64,000 nt of DNA from DASWOJ01 sp964242415 (GCA_964242415.1 CAXTAT010000015.1:55658-119657), one strand, 5' to 3'; counted from the first letter of the stretch, positions 33,878-43,409 are shown. The notes: generated from the sequence alone by a model not told the origin. Numbers and translations are program-made.

Positions 33878-34204
33878 ATGAGCTATGCAACCTTCATGGT
33901 TCACCTTCAGCCCGGAGGCCCGAACGTGAGCCTGTTGCTGGCCGCAGCCAGCCTGGCCGACGCCCGCCTGCGTGTGTCGGACGTGACCGCCTGGCTCAGC
34001 CGGCACGGCGTCGCGGCGAGCGGTCAGGCGGTGCTGTCGGACGGTGGCGATGCTTTGCAGCTTGATGCCATCGCGCACGACCAGGACGCGGACCTTGTCG
34101 TCGCTGGCGCCTATGGGCACAGCCGCGTGCGCGAGTGGGCGCTGGGCGGCGTGACGCGCAGCCTGCTGCTGCACAGCGGCCGCCAGTCGCTGCTGTCGCA
34201 CTAG
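33878..34204 (+). CDS. Shortened universal stress protein (UspA family)
   Basis: The 108-residue product starts like a Usp (MSYATFMVHLQPGGPNVSLL). After residue 35 it jumps to the end of a second Usp domain (DLVVAGAYGHSRVREWALGG, then VTRSLLLHSGRQSLLSH). Normal relatives with this start are about 280 residues with two Usp domains, so about 170 residues appear to be deleted in frame. The GxYGHSRxRE ATP-binding turn is kept. AGGAG before ATG 33878 is a good ribosome binding site. It may be a functional mini-Usp or a neutral remnant; I cannot tell. Confidence 0.65.
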   Translation: MSYATFMVHLQPGGPNVSLLLAAASLADARLRVSDVTAWLSRHGVAASGQAVLSDGGDALQLDAIAHDQDADLVVAGAYGHSRVREWALGGVTRSLLLHSGRQSLLSH

Positions 34205-35070
34205 GTGCAGCCCCGGGGGATCACAATGTAGGCGATGGTGTTGCGTCGCCTCGGCGGCGCCCTGGAGTGGGCCGAGCTGCCCAACCGCGCGCCGGAGCCG
34301 GGGCGGCACCGGATCGCGCATTGAGGCGCCGGCGCCGGGGTTCAGCCGGTCATGATCAAGGGTGGTTCATATCACGCAATTGGGGTCCTCCCATCACATG
34401 ACCCGGGCGACACCGCGTGCGCGCCTGAGTCGAGCGGCGGCAGGTACGCGGCAGTGAGGACGGCGATGGGTAGGCCGAAGCACTGCGCTGCACCGCGCGG
34501 TCCTGGCCGAACCGCGGTGCCGTCGCGCGACCTCGATGCGGTGGATACGGCGACAGCAATGCCATCGAAGACGAGCAGCACGCCGATGAACCATGCCGGC
34601 CTAATCGGCCAAGGACCATGCCTGCCCAAACCGTGCCGAAACCGGCTTCGTCCCCAGCAAGCCTAAGTGACGGAAGGTAGGCAAGCGGCACCAAGGTCGC
34701 GACCGCTGCCGTGGATGGCAGCCCAAGGCGCAGCAGACGGTCGCGCAGATTGCCTGCCGCTCCCTTGCGCCCCCAAGCCCGGCCAGACGAACAGCCCGGC
34801 CAGCAGGACCATCGGCGGCGTGAAGAAGCTGTTGTTGAGCAACATGGGTATGTCGAAGCCGGGCCATTACTCGCTGTCCACGGCTGGCGCGCTGGACAGG
34901 AGGCAGTGCTGCCGGTTAAAATAGGTGTACCGGCAATGGGCCAGCACCGCATGGTGCGGCACGACAAAGCCGCCCAGGTGATCCAAGGCGACCATGCGGC
35001 CTACCCCAGCTTGAGAAACAGGTCCGCCGCGCGCCGGTGCCGGGAGGATCGCGCGAGTGGCGCCGAGCGT
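34205..35070. other. Degraded region with membrane-protein-like fragments
   Basis: On the minus strand different frames read MLLNNSFFTPPMVLLAGLFV, VATLVPLAYLPSLRLAGDEA and WFIGVLLVFDGIAVAVS, in this order between about 34850 and 34550. They look like pieces of one multi-spanning membrane protein broken by frameshifts. I do not recognise the family. No intact gene is present. Confidence 0.4.
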
Positions 35071-35074
35071 CAGG

Positions 35075-35660
35075 AGGCTATTGGACGAACGAGCCGCGCA
35101 CGGTGATGCAGTTGGCCACCACGTCGAACAGCGGCCGCGGGAACTCGCCCGGCGGCAGCCCGACCAGCACGCAGGTGCCCCCCGCGCTTATGCGTCATGG
35201 CCACCCCCAGCCGGAATGCGTCAAGGGAGGGCACCGTGATCAGCGCGCGATGCGCCCCGCCGCCGCCCGCACCGCCGCGACGGGATCGTCGCTGCCTGGC
35301 CGTACACCGTCTCCCAGGCCGAAAGGCAGTACTCGCAACGTCCGACACGCCGAGTAGAGCCATGGCACGCCGACGCGGTCGCCCTCCTTCGCCCCGGTGA
35401 CGCCGGCGCCAATGGCCGCGACCAGCCCGATGCCCTCATGGTCCGGGACGAACGGCAAGGACGGCTTCACCGGCCAGCCGCCGCGGGCGGCGTGCAGCTC
35501 GGTGCGGCACACCCCGCAGGCGCCGGTCTCGACCAGCATCTGGCCCGCGCCGGGGGTAGGGATGTCCCGCTTGTGCATCACCAGGGGTCTGCCGAATGCC
35601 TCGACAGTGGCCGTTTGCAGCCTCACCGCCGTGGATCGCTCCCGCATCCTGTTCTCGATG
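35075..35660 (-). pseudogene. Zinc-dependent alcohol dehydrogenase (AdhP-like) remnant
   Basis: The N-terminus is well kept: ATVEAFGRPLVMHKRDIPTP, ACGVCRTELHAARGGWPVKP, VPDHEGIGLVAAIGAGVTGA and GDRVGVPWLYSAC. The frame then shifts and another frame reads GRCEYCLSAWETV, the structural zinc loop. After a large deletion the end region is found as GTCVLVGLPPGEFPRPLFDV, then VANCITVRGSFV. The Rossmann domain is missing, so it is inactive. The expected catalytic GHE has become DHE. AdhP-type enzymes interconvert ethanol and acetaldehyde and are often anaerobically induced, which would fit the nearby Usp and Pta-Ack genes. Confidence 0.8.
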
Positions 35661-35742
35661 GCTTGCACTGCCCTGCCCCGGTCTGTCCCAGGGGCGCGTC
35701 AGCCCCGCGCGGCAGAGGCCCCCCACTCGATCACCAGGCACA

Positions 35743-36141
35743 TCAGGACAGTAAAACCTGTGGCTGCGGCACGGATGGCGGTCCGCGGAGGCCCGGCATG
35801 CGCAACGCGCGCGTGATGGCGATGGCAAGCTCAGCTTCACGGAACGGCTTGCGCAGCATTTCGGCGCCGCCCGAAACCGCCTGCGGGCTATGGCCGCTGA
35901 TGAACAGGTGGGGAACCGGCCCGGCCCGGGTGATCCGTTCCATGGCCGAGATGCCACTGCCCTCGGCCAGGCGCACATCTACGATCAGCAGGTCCGGCCT
36001 GAACCGGGCGGCGGCGGCCACTGCGGCGCCCTCAGTGGCCTCGACGGCGCAGACCTCGTGCCCCATGCCCGTGAGCGTCTCGGCCAGCAGCCAGCCGATC
36101 ATCGGATCGTCCTCGATCACGACGATGCGCAACGCCGTCAT
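35743..36141 (-). CDS. Stand-alone response regulator receiver protein
   Basis: The 132-residue single REC domain has the acidic pair in IVVIEDDPMIG, the phospho-acceptor Asp in LLIVDVRLAEGSG, the Thr/Ser in LFISGHSP and the Lys in MLRKPFREAEL. It has no output domain, so it acts by protein contact. The ATG overlaps the stop of the upstream 217-residue gene (ATGA at 36138-36141), so the two are coupled. It lies opposite the CheB-CheR-kinase gene and could be its partner. Confidence 0.88.
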   Translation of the reverse strand: MTALRIVVIEDDPMIGWLLAETLTGMGHEVCAVEATEGAAVAAAARFRPDLLIVDVRLAEGSGISAMERITRAGPVPHLFISGHSPQAVSGGAEMLRKPFREAELAIAITRALRMPGLRGPPSVPQPQVLLS

Positions 36142-36791
36142 TCCGCGACGCCATCGCCGGTGCCGCCTTCGTCCACCCAGGTCTCGACCTGATCCCGCAT
36201 GTCCCGGCCGGCACGGACCCCCTCGTTCTGCCGTGCCGCCGGCAACGGCACGACGCGGCTTTCCTGGGTAGGCCCTGCTGGGACTGGCGGGGCCGGATGG
36301 CCCGGCGGAGCAGCCGGCGGCTCCGCCAGCCACAGCCGCTGCTTTGTGCCGGGCCGGATGTCGCTGGCCAGGAAGGTGGTTTCCGCGTGCCCTGGGGTTT
36401 CCACGTGGCCTGGCGCCGTCTCGCCGCGCCGCGCCGCGAGGACCGTCCAGCCCAGCGTTGCCAGCGCATCCGCAATGGCTGGGACGCACCGCCTGTGGCC
36501 GTCGGCACCGGCCGGAAAGGAGACGGCGAAGGAGCGCGGCGCCTCGGCCTGGTCGGATGCGTGCGCGGCGACGACTAGGCCGCGGCCGCACCGGGTAACC
36601 AGCCCTGGATCGTCTTCGACCGAGGTCAGCGTGTTGCCGCCGGGGTCGTCGCACGGGATGGGGGCGCTGACCCCTGCCGGCTCCACGCGCAACCGAACCT
36701 GCCTGTCGATCAGCGCGGCCAGGTATCCGGCCCGGAATCGCAGCGAAAGCGGCTGGAAATCTTGGCACACCGTGCGGTGAATCGGCTGCAT
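36138..36791 (-). CDS. Hypothetical protein, 217 aa, coupled to a receiver gene
   Basis: I do not recognise the family. The product appears soluble. It has an N-terminal half with AALIDRQVRLRVEPAGVSAP and AVSFPAGADGHRRCVPAIAD, and a Pro/Ala-rich linker with a Glu/Asp-rich end. It ends in a four-base overlap with the response regulator. It may be a sensor or adaptor working with it; that is only context. Confidence 0.55.
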   Translation of the reverse strand: MQPIHRTVCQDFQPLSLRFRAGYLAALIDRQVRLRVEPAGVSAPIPCDDPGGNTLTSVEDDPGLVTRCGRGLVVAAHASDQAEAPRSFAVSFPAGADGHRRCVPAIADALATLGWTVLAARRGETAPGHVETPGHAETTFLASDIRPGTKQRLWLAEPPAAPPGHPAPPVPAGPTQESRVVPLPAARQNEGVRAGRDMRDQVETWVDEGGTGDGVAE

Positions 36792-36902
36792 GGCTGGTCC
36801 TCTGAATGGCGTGAGCGCTGACGTCGGCAGCGGGGATCGCGAGGACTGCGGGAGCCAAGGGTCCCGTGGAGGACCACTAAGCGCCGGCTGCCTCCCCGGG
36901 GG

Positions 36903-36921
36903 CAGGGCCGGAAACTACCTA
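36903..36921 (+). repeat. Short repeated motif with GGAAACTAC core
   Basis: CAGGGCCGGAAACTACCTA is one of five copies of a motif found also at 33221, 33731 (inverted), 48741 and 63931. It is intergenic, before the CheB-CheR-kinase gene. Confidence 0.6.
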
Positions 36922-37050
36922 CGCCCGCCGTTGATGGAGCGATGCTCCGCAGTGCGTCGTGCAGTCCCGCACGCCCTGCGGTGCAGGGCATCAGACCGTG
37001 CTACGGTCGCGCACGCCTCCCGACCGCGAGGCGCAAGGAGCGATCCCGGG

Positions 37051-40000
37051 ATGCCGGACATCGTGCAGCCCCAGGCCAAGGCCACCCGGCCACGATCCAC
37101 CCGGCGCAATGTGCCGGCAGGCCACGGTGCGGATTTCCCGGTGGTTGCGATCGGCGCTTCGGCGGGTGGTCTGGAGGCTTGCGGCAGGCTGCTTGACGCC
37201 CTGCCCGCCGATACGGGCATGGCCTTCATCCTGGTCCAACACCTCGACCCCACCCAGAAAAGCCTGCTGGTTGACCTGCTGGCCAAGCGCACCTCCTTGT
37301 CGGTGCTGCAGGCTTCGGACGGAATGCCAGTCGAGCGCGAGCACCTGTATGTCATCCCGCCCGGCGCCTACCTGTCCGTCCATGAACGGCGTCCTGCGGC
37401 TTTCGCCGCTTAAGGCGCCTCGCGGTGCAAGGCTGCCGTTCGACTTCCTGCTGCACTCCCTGGCCGAAGAATACGGAACGCGTGCCATCTGCGTGACGCT
37501 GTCGGGATTAGGGGCGGACGGCAGCCTGGGGCTGCGGGCCGTCAAGGACAAGGGCGGCCTGGTCGTCGTGCAGGACCCAGAGGAGGTCGGCTATGACGGG
37601 ATGCCCTGCAGCGCCATCACGACCGGCTTGGTGGATGCCGTGCTGCCGCTCGCGCGCATCCCCGGTGCGCTGGCCAGCCACGGCCGCCAGGCCGCGCCCC
37701 ACCGGGAACGCGGTCCGGCTCCCGCGGCGGCAGACCCGGTGGCGGGGATCATCGAGTTGCTGCGCACCCACACCAGGCACGACTTCACGCCATACAAGCG
37801 CGGCACGCTGGAGCGGCGGATCGAGCGCCGCATGGCGATCTCGTCGCTTCGCAAGGACGAAACCGCCCGCTACCTGACGATGCTGGGCGGCGACGCTGGG
37901 GAGCTTGACCTGCTCGGCCGTGACCTGCTGATCCACGTCACCGGCCTCTTCCGCGACCCGCAGGTCTATGCAGCCCTGGCGGAGACGGTGATCTCCGGCC
38001 TGGTCGCCGGCCAGGCGCCGGACCAGCCGCTGCGGGTCTGGGTCGCGGGGTGCAGCACGGGCGAGGAGACGTACTCGGTCGTGATCCTGTTCCGCGAGGC
38101 CGCCATGGCAGCCGGACGCGACATCAAGCTGCAGGTGTTCGCCTCCGACATCGATGCGGAGGCCGTGGCCATGGCGCGGGAGGGCTGGTATCCCGCAACC
38201 ATCGCAACGGACGTGTCCGCTGGCCGCCTCGCCCGGTTCTTCTTCAAGGAGGACGAGGGCGGCTACCGCGTGCTGCCGGAGCTGCGGGCGGCAGTGGTGT
38301 TCACGGTGCAGGACCTGCTGGCAGACCCGCCGTTCTCGCGTCTCGACCTGCTGTCCTGCCGCAACCTGATGATCTGCCTGGGGCCGGAGGCGCAGGCCAA
38401 GGCGGTCGCGTTGTTCCACTTCGCATTGAAGCAGGGCGGCGTCCTGCTGCTGGGCAGTGCCGAGACGGTCGGCGAGGCCGATGGCCGGTTCGAGGTCATC
38501 GAAAGGCCGAGCGGCTGTACCGCCATGTCGGCCGCAGGTGCCCCGGCGACCTCAGCTTCGCCGGCTCCAGCGGCGACGGGCCGCGTGCCGCGCGTCCGGG
38601 ACCAAGGGGGGCGCCGTCCCGCCACGCCGTGCTGGCGGCGCTGTGCCGCCAGGAGGTGCTGGACCTGCACGCCCCGGCGGCGGTGCTGTGCAACGCGCGA
38701 TACGAGTGCCTGTACTCTCTGGGGCCGACGGACCGCTACCTGCGCATGGCGCCGGGCCACAGCACGCCGGACCTGGTGACGATGGCGCGTGGCGCCGTGC
38801 GCACCCGCCTCCGCTCCGCCCTTGGCCGTGCCGTGCAGGAGGGCGCACGCGTCGTCGTGTTCGGTGGCCGCCTGGCGCGGGAGGGTCACCTGATGCCGTT
38901 CAGCATCGACGTGCAGCCAATGCGGATCGAGGGCGAGGCACTGCTGCTGGTCTGCTTCGTGGATGCGCCTGCCAAGCTCCATGAGGGGGAGCAGCGAGGG
39001 CGCCGCGGCACCGTGGGCGCACATGACGGCGTCCGCATCGCCGAGCTGGAGCGGGAGGTGGCCTCCATGCGGGCGGAGCTGGACGAGGGCGCCCGCCTGC
39101 TGGAGGCGAACGGCGAGGAGCAGCGCGCGGTCAACGAGGAGGCGCTGTCGGTCAACGAGGAGTACCAGTCCACCAACGAGGAGCTGCTGACCTCCAAGGA
39201 GGAGCTGCAATCGCTGAACGAGGAGCTGCAGGCGCTGAACAGCCAGTTGCAGGAGACCCTGGAACGCCAGCGCACCACCGCCAACGACCTGCAGAACATC
39301 CTGTACAGCACCAACGTCGCCACCCTGTTCCTGGACCGCGACCTCGGCATCCGCTTTTTCACGCCCGCCACCCGGGCGCTGTTCAACGTCATCCCCGGCG
39401 ACATCGGCCGCCCGCTGTCGGACCTGCACTCGCTGGCCACCGACACCCTGCTGCCGGCCGATGCGCAGGCGGTGCTGGACACCCTGGACCCGGTCGAGCG
39501 CGAGATCGAGACGCCCAGCGGCACCTGGTTCCGCCGCCGCATCCTGCCCTACCGCACCGAGGGCAACGGGATCGAGGGCGTGGTCATCACCTTCACCGAT
39601 TTCACCCGGCGGAAGCAGGCTGCCGCGTCGCTGGAGGAGGCGAAGCAGGCGGCGGAGGCGGCCACCCTCGCCAAGTCCCGCTTCTTGGCCGCAGCCAGCC
39701 ACGACCTCCGCCAGCCGCTGCAGACGCTGGCGCTGCTACAAGGGCTGCTGGCGAAGTCTGCCGAGGGCGGCAAGCAGGCAGGGCTGGTCGTACGGCTGGA
39801 CGAAACCCTGGTTGCCATGACAGGCATGCTCGACACCCTGCTCGACCTGAACCAGATCGAGGCCGGCGTCGTCTCCGCGGAGGTGGCGGAGTGCCGGATC
39901 GGCGGCATGCTGGACCGGCTGCGGGACGAGTTCGCCTACCCCGCCCAGGCGAAGCGGCTGACGCTGCGGGTGATGCCGTGCGGCGCGGTGGTCCGCACCG

Positions 40001-40848
40001 ACCTGCGCCTGCTGGAGCAGATGACCCGCAACCTGGTGTCGAACGTCCTGAAGTACACCGAACGCGGCCGGGTGCTGCTGGGCTGCCGGAGGACCCGGGA
40101 GGGCCTGCGCATCGAGGTCTGGGATACGGGGATCGGCATCCCCGACGGCGAACTGCAGGCGATCTTCGAGGAATATCACCAGCTCGGCAACGAGGCGCGG
40201 GAGCGTGGGCGCGGGTTGGGCCTTGGGCTGTCCATCGTGCATCGGCTGGGTGCGTTGCTGGGCCACAAGGTCGGCGTCAGGTCCTGGCCGGGCAAGGGGT
40301 CGGTGTTCTCCATCGAGGTGCCCCGCATCCCAGATGCGCAGCCGCGGGTGCAGCCTGGGTTCGGCCCGGGCAGCGCCGGCGCCAAGGTGGAGGTGGGCGG
40401 CCGCTGCACCGGCGCCGTCCTGGTGATCGAGGACGACCCGGAGCTGCTCGGCCTGCTGCGGCTGCTGCTGCAGGGCGAGGGCCACAGCGTGACAGTGGTG
40501 CCGAATGGTCCGGCGGCGCTGGACATGGTTGCCCACGGCACGACCCGGCCCGGCCTGGTCCTTGCGGACTACAACCTGCCCGGGGGGATGAACGGCCTGG
40601 AGGTCGCCGCCAGGCTGCGCCAGGCGTTGCCCGGCCTCCCGGTCGTCATCCTGACCGGCGACGTCTCGACCGTCACGCTGTACGAGGTCGCGCGGCAAGG
40701 TTGCAGGCAGATGAACAAGCCCGTGAGGCCGGGCGACCTGGTGCAGATGGTCCAGGACCTGCTCCCGGCCCCGTCCATGGCCATGGCGCCGTCCCAAGCC
40801 TCGGCACAGCGCCGGCTGGCCCGCATGCCGCCTCCACCGCATCCGTGA
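37051..40848 (+). pseudogene. CheB-CheR-PAS-histidine kinase-receiver hybrid gene with two frameshifts
   Basis: One large signalling gene is split over three frames. Part 1 (from 37051) has a CheB methylesterase start with AIGASAGGLEACGRL and a His in ILVQHLDP. It shifts near 37384 by one extra base. Part 2 has the rest of CheB (LSGLGADGSLGLRAVKD) and CheR with the SAM loop VWVAGCSTGEETYSV and RNLMICL. It shifts near 38503 by one missing base. Part 3 has a coiled coil rich in NEEL/SLNEEL repeats (39130-39290), a PAS domain (LFLDRDLGIRFFTPATRALF), the kinase H box AAASHDLRQPLQ, N box NLVSNVLKYT, G box DTGIGIPDG, and a receiver with Asp in LADYNLPGG. AAGGAG precedes the start. Assembly error cannot be excluded. 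Confidence 0.82.
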
Positions 40849-41528
40849 TCTTTGTGTTGGATCACGACAGCAGCGTGCGCGCGGCGCTCCGCAGCGTGCT
40901 GGAGGAGGCTGGCCACCTGGTGGAGGACTACCCGGGTGGGGAGGCGTTCCTGGCAGCCTACCGCCCGGGCCGCGGGTGCTGCCTGCTGGTGGATGCCGCC
41001 ATGCCGGGCATGGACGGGTTCGAGGTGTTGCGGCGGCTAAGGGAGGCCGGGCCGGGGAACGCGGGCCTGGGGGAGGCGGGGCACCGGCTCCCGGCCATCA
41101 TGATCACCGGGTACAGCGACGTGGCCATGGCGGTGCGGGCCATGAAGGCCGGGGCGCTGGACTCTGTTGAGAAGCCGGTCAGCACGCCGGACCTGCTGGC
41201 GGGCATCGGCCGGGTGCTGGACCAGTCGCGCGATGCCGGCATGCGGTTGGCCTGGCACACCGCGGCGGCCGGCCGCATCGCCAGCCTGACGGCACGGCAA
41301 CGCGATGTGATGACGATGGTGCTGGCCGGCCATCTCAGCAAGAACATTGCCGCCGACCTCGGCATCAGCCAGCGCACGGTCGAGAACCACCGGGCGTCGG
41401 TCATGCGCAAGACCGGCACGCGATCCCTGCCGGCCCTCGGCCGCCTGGCGCTTGCCGCGGAGTCGGACAGGCTTGACAGGCAGACCGTTCCCGGCGCCGG
41501 AACCGGTGCACGGTTGGCGCCCGGGTGA
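40845..41528 (+). CDS. FixJ-type response regulator (REC-LuxR HTH)
   Basis: The 227-residue product has an N-terminal receiver (VIFVLDHDSSVRAALRSVLE, Asp in LLVDAAMPGMDGF, Thr in MITGYSDV, Lys in SVEKPVST). The C-terminal LuxR HTH reads LTARQRDVMTMVLAGHLSKN and ISQRTVENHRASVMRKTG. This is the FixJ/NarL-like arrangement of oxygen and redox regulators. The GTG start at 40845 overlaps the kinase stop (GTGA), so it is translationally coupled to the hybrid kinase, its likely phosphodonor. Its targets may include the PHA/acetate genes downstream, but only by context. Confidence 0.88.
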   Translation: MIFVLDHDSSVRAALRSVLEEAGHLVEDYPGGEAFLAAYRPGRGCCLLVDAAMPGMDGFEVLRRLREAGPGNAGLGEAGHRLPAIMITGYSDVAMAVRAMKAGALDSVEKPVSTPDLLAGIGRVLDQSRDAGMRLAWHTAAAGRIASLTARQRDVMTMVLAGHLSKNIAADLGISQRTVENHRASVMRKTGTRSLPALGRLALAAESDRLDRQTVPGAGTGARLAPG

Positions 41529-41534
41529 ACCTGA

Positions 41535-41562
41535 CCGGCGTCAGTGTGCCGGCGTCAGTGTG
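41535..41562. repeat. 14-base tandem duplication
   Basis: CCGGCGTCAGTGTG is present twice in succession at 41535-41548 and 41549-41562. It overlaps the end of a Usp remnant. Confidence 0.9.
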
Positions 41563-41672
41563 AAGGAAACACGTAGCGGCTTGCATGCTGCAGCAGGTTC
41601 CGGGTTACGCCGCCCAGCGCCCAATCGTGCAGCCGGCTGTGCCCGTATGCCCCGGCGACGATCAGGTGGGCT
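41555..41672 (-). pseudogene. Universal stress protein C-terminal remnant
   Basis: The minus strand reads AHLIVAGAYGHSRLHDWALG, then GVTRNLLQHASRYVFPSH and a stop. This is the end of a Usp domain, very similar to that in the mini-Usp at 33878-34204. There is an in-frame stop upstream and no start. Confidence 0.75.
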
Positions 41673-42129
41673 CCCAGCTACGATGCAATGCAGGCCAACT
41701 GCGCCGCGCCATTGCCGTCGGTACACCGGCGGCGGCACGCCGGCTCTCCCGTGTGTTCCGCCAGCCAATACTGCGGCGCGATTGGGCACCTTGCTGCCGT
41801 CAAGCGGCAGCCTGCGGCCTGGATGGCGCTGCTGGTGCTGGTGGTTATACTGACGCTGTGGTTCATCGGGCCTTGGGCGGCAGCGGCGGTCAAGGGTGCC
41901 GCAGCAGGCTGGCCAAGCAGGGACGCATCATCTGTGTAGCGGCTTGATGCCAGCCAAAACAACACATGCGAGATGCCCGGCAACACCGTTGATGGGCCCA
42001 TGCGGCGAGCAAGGTTCCAAAGCTGCAAGGCTGTCCGGGATATGGTGGCGCATCATGGCTTGATGCGTCCGCCACGGCACCCGGGGCTGCTGGCCTGGAG
42101 CGGGGGCACCCGGCCGCGGGCCTGCAACG
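41673..42129. other. Intergenic region, at most a tiny membrane peptide
   Basis: The plus-strand frame ending at 41939 contains a single hydrophobic helix starting near 41824 (MALLVLVVILTLWFIGPWAA). It has no convincing ribosome binding site. No other coding signal is seen. Confidence 0.35.
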
Positions 42130-42837
42130 TCACAGCCCCATGCCGCCCAATGCGTCACCTGGGTTCATCACCACAATGCTATCCTCGATCCCGGCGGAGC
42201 CCGAGATGTTCTGTGCCGCTACCAGGATCGCGGCGTGCATGCGCTCGTCCCGCACCGTCCCGACCAGGGTGATCACGCTGCCCTTCACGGAAAGCGAGAC
42301 GTCACGCGCCGCAAACCAAGGCTGCTGCTTCAGCTCCGCGCGCAGCCGACCCAGCATGGCGGTGTCGCTGCCGGCTTCGGCGTTCAACGACCTCAGCAGC
42401 GAGCCGACCGCGCGCAGCAGGTCGGAGCGGCTCACGATGCCCACGATCTCGTCGTCCCGGAGCACCGGCAGGCGTTTGATGCGCTTCTTCTCCATCAGAT
42501 CGACCACGTCCTGCAGCGGGGTTCCCTCCGTGACGGACACCGGGTTGCGGCTCATCACGTCCGCGACAGCACGGCTGTGGGTGCGGACATACTCGCCGGC
42601 ATCGGCGGCTGGATTACGCAGAAAGTCCCACCAGCCGGACCGATGATGGGCGCCCGTGCCCACCTCGACCCGGTGCAGCAGGTCGCCCTCCGTCAGCATG
42701 CCCACCAGCCGCCCGAACTCGTCCACGACCGGCATCCCGCTGACGTCGCGCTCCAGCATCAGCCCAATTGCATCGCCGAGCGAGGCATCGTCCCGCAGCG
42801 TCGCCGCTGGCCGCGTCATGACATCGCCTGCGTTCAT
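42130..42837 (-). CDS. CBS-pair and BON domain protein
   Basis: The 235-residue cytoplasmic protein has two CBS motifs (MNAGDVMTRPAATLRDDASL to VGMLTEGDLLHRVE, and DVMSRNPVSVTEGTPLQDVV to IVGIVSRSDLLRAV). A C-terminal BON domain follows (VSLSVKGSVITLVGTVRDER). CBS pairs usually bind adenosine nucleotides and sense energy state; BON domains bind phospholipid or hydrophobic ligands. The start at 42837 is supported by GGGGGA upstream. An Fnr/FixK-like box lies 58-71 bases before it. Such genes are common in hypoxia regulons together with Usp and Pta-Ack genes, as here. Confidence 0.88.
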   Translation of the reverse strand: MNAGDVMTRPAATLRDDASLGDAIGLMLERDVSGMPVVDEFGRLVGMLTEGDLLHRVEVGTGAHHRSGWWDFLRNPAADAGEYVRTHSRAVADVMSRNPVSVTEGTPLQDVVDLMEKKRIKRLPVLRDDEIVGIVSRSDLLRAVGSLLRSLNAEAGSDTAMLGRLRAELKQQPWFAARDVSLSVKGSVITLVGTVRDERMHAAILVAAQNISGSAGIEDSIVVMNPGDALGGMGL

Positions 42838-42894
42838 GGCAAATCCCCCGGTGAGTCCCATGCTCCGCATAGCGCGGCTACCGTCCGGGACACC

Positions 42895-42908
42895 TTGATC
42901 CACATCAT
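42895..42908. promoter_or_regulatory. Fnr/FixK-like box in a divergent promoter region
   Basis: TTGATCCACATCAT matches the consensus TTGAT-N4-ATCAA with one mismatch at the last base. It lies between the divergent CBS-BON gene (start 42837) and the cytochrome c gene (start 42999 or 43017). A Crp/Fnr protein (4065-4883) and a FixJ-type regulator (40845-41528) are in the window. A single short match is weak evidence. Confidence 0.4.
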
Positions 42909-42998
42909 GGTGCCGTGCCGCCCGACATGAACAAGTCTGCGCAGGGTTGGAGGGCCGGCGCGTCCAGCGGACGGATCGGCCATCACTGAAACCCGCAT

Positions 42999-43409
42999 AT
43001 GGGAAGGCACCTGGCTATGCACGGACAACCAATTTCGGGCCGGCTTGCTACGCTGCAAGCTCAGCCTCAGCAGGCCGCTTTTCTGATGCTTGCAGCTCTG
43101 ATGCTTGCAGCGGGGCTTGTACTTTGCAGCGGGCAGGCGCGGGCATCTGGCGACGCGGATCAAGGGCGCCGGCTCGCCACCTCATGGTGCAGCGGCTGCC
43201 ACCAGGTCGGGCCACGCAGGCAGGCGTCGGCCACCGACGCCGTCCCCAGCTTCCGGGCCGTCACGGCGATGCCGTCCACGACTTCGATGTCGCTCCGTGC
43301 CTTTCTAAGCACGGCGCACCCCGTCATGCCCGACCTCAAGCTGACCAACGGGCAGATCGACGATGTCGGCGCATACATCCTCAGCCTGCGCGGCCACCAG
43401 GGGTTGTGA
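42999..43409 (+). CDS. Exported small cytochrome c
   Basis: The 136-residue product has a long N-terminus, a hydrophobic segment (FLMLAALMLAAGLVLCSG) ending in QARAS, and one heme motif CSGCH. A distal Met lies in HPVMPDLKL. It probably serves as a periplasmic electron carrier. An in-frame 15-base tandem duplication at 43082-43111 gives LMLAALMLAA in the signal peptide. An alternative ATG at 43017 with GAAGG upstream may be the real start. Confidence 0.8.
   Translation: MGRHLAMHGQPISGRLATLQAQPQQAAFLMLAALMLAAGLVLCSGQARASGDADQGRRLATSWCSGCHQVGPRRQASATDAVPSFRAVTAMPSTTSMSLRAFLSTAHPVMPDLKLTNGQIDDVGAYILSLRGHQGL

Noticed and set aside
39891..41528. A 545-codon frame ending in the FixJ-type regulator
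   Set aside because: The first 318 codons are a shadow of the histidine kinase. The regulator begins at the GTG at 40845.
28768..43111. Short tandem repeats considered as a CRISPR array
   Set aside because: Each is only a two-copy direct duplication without spacers. No cas gene is present in the window.
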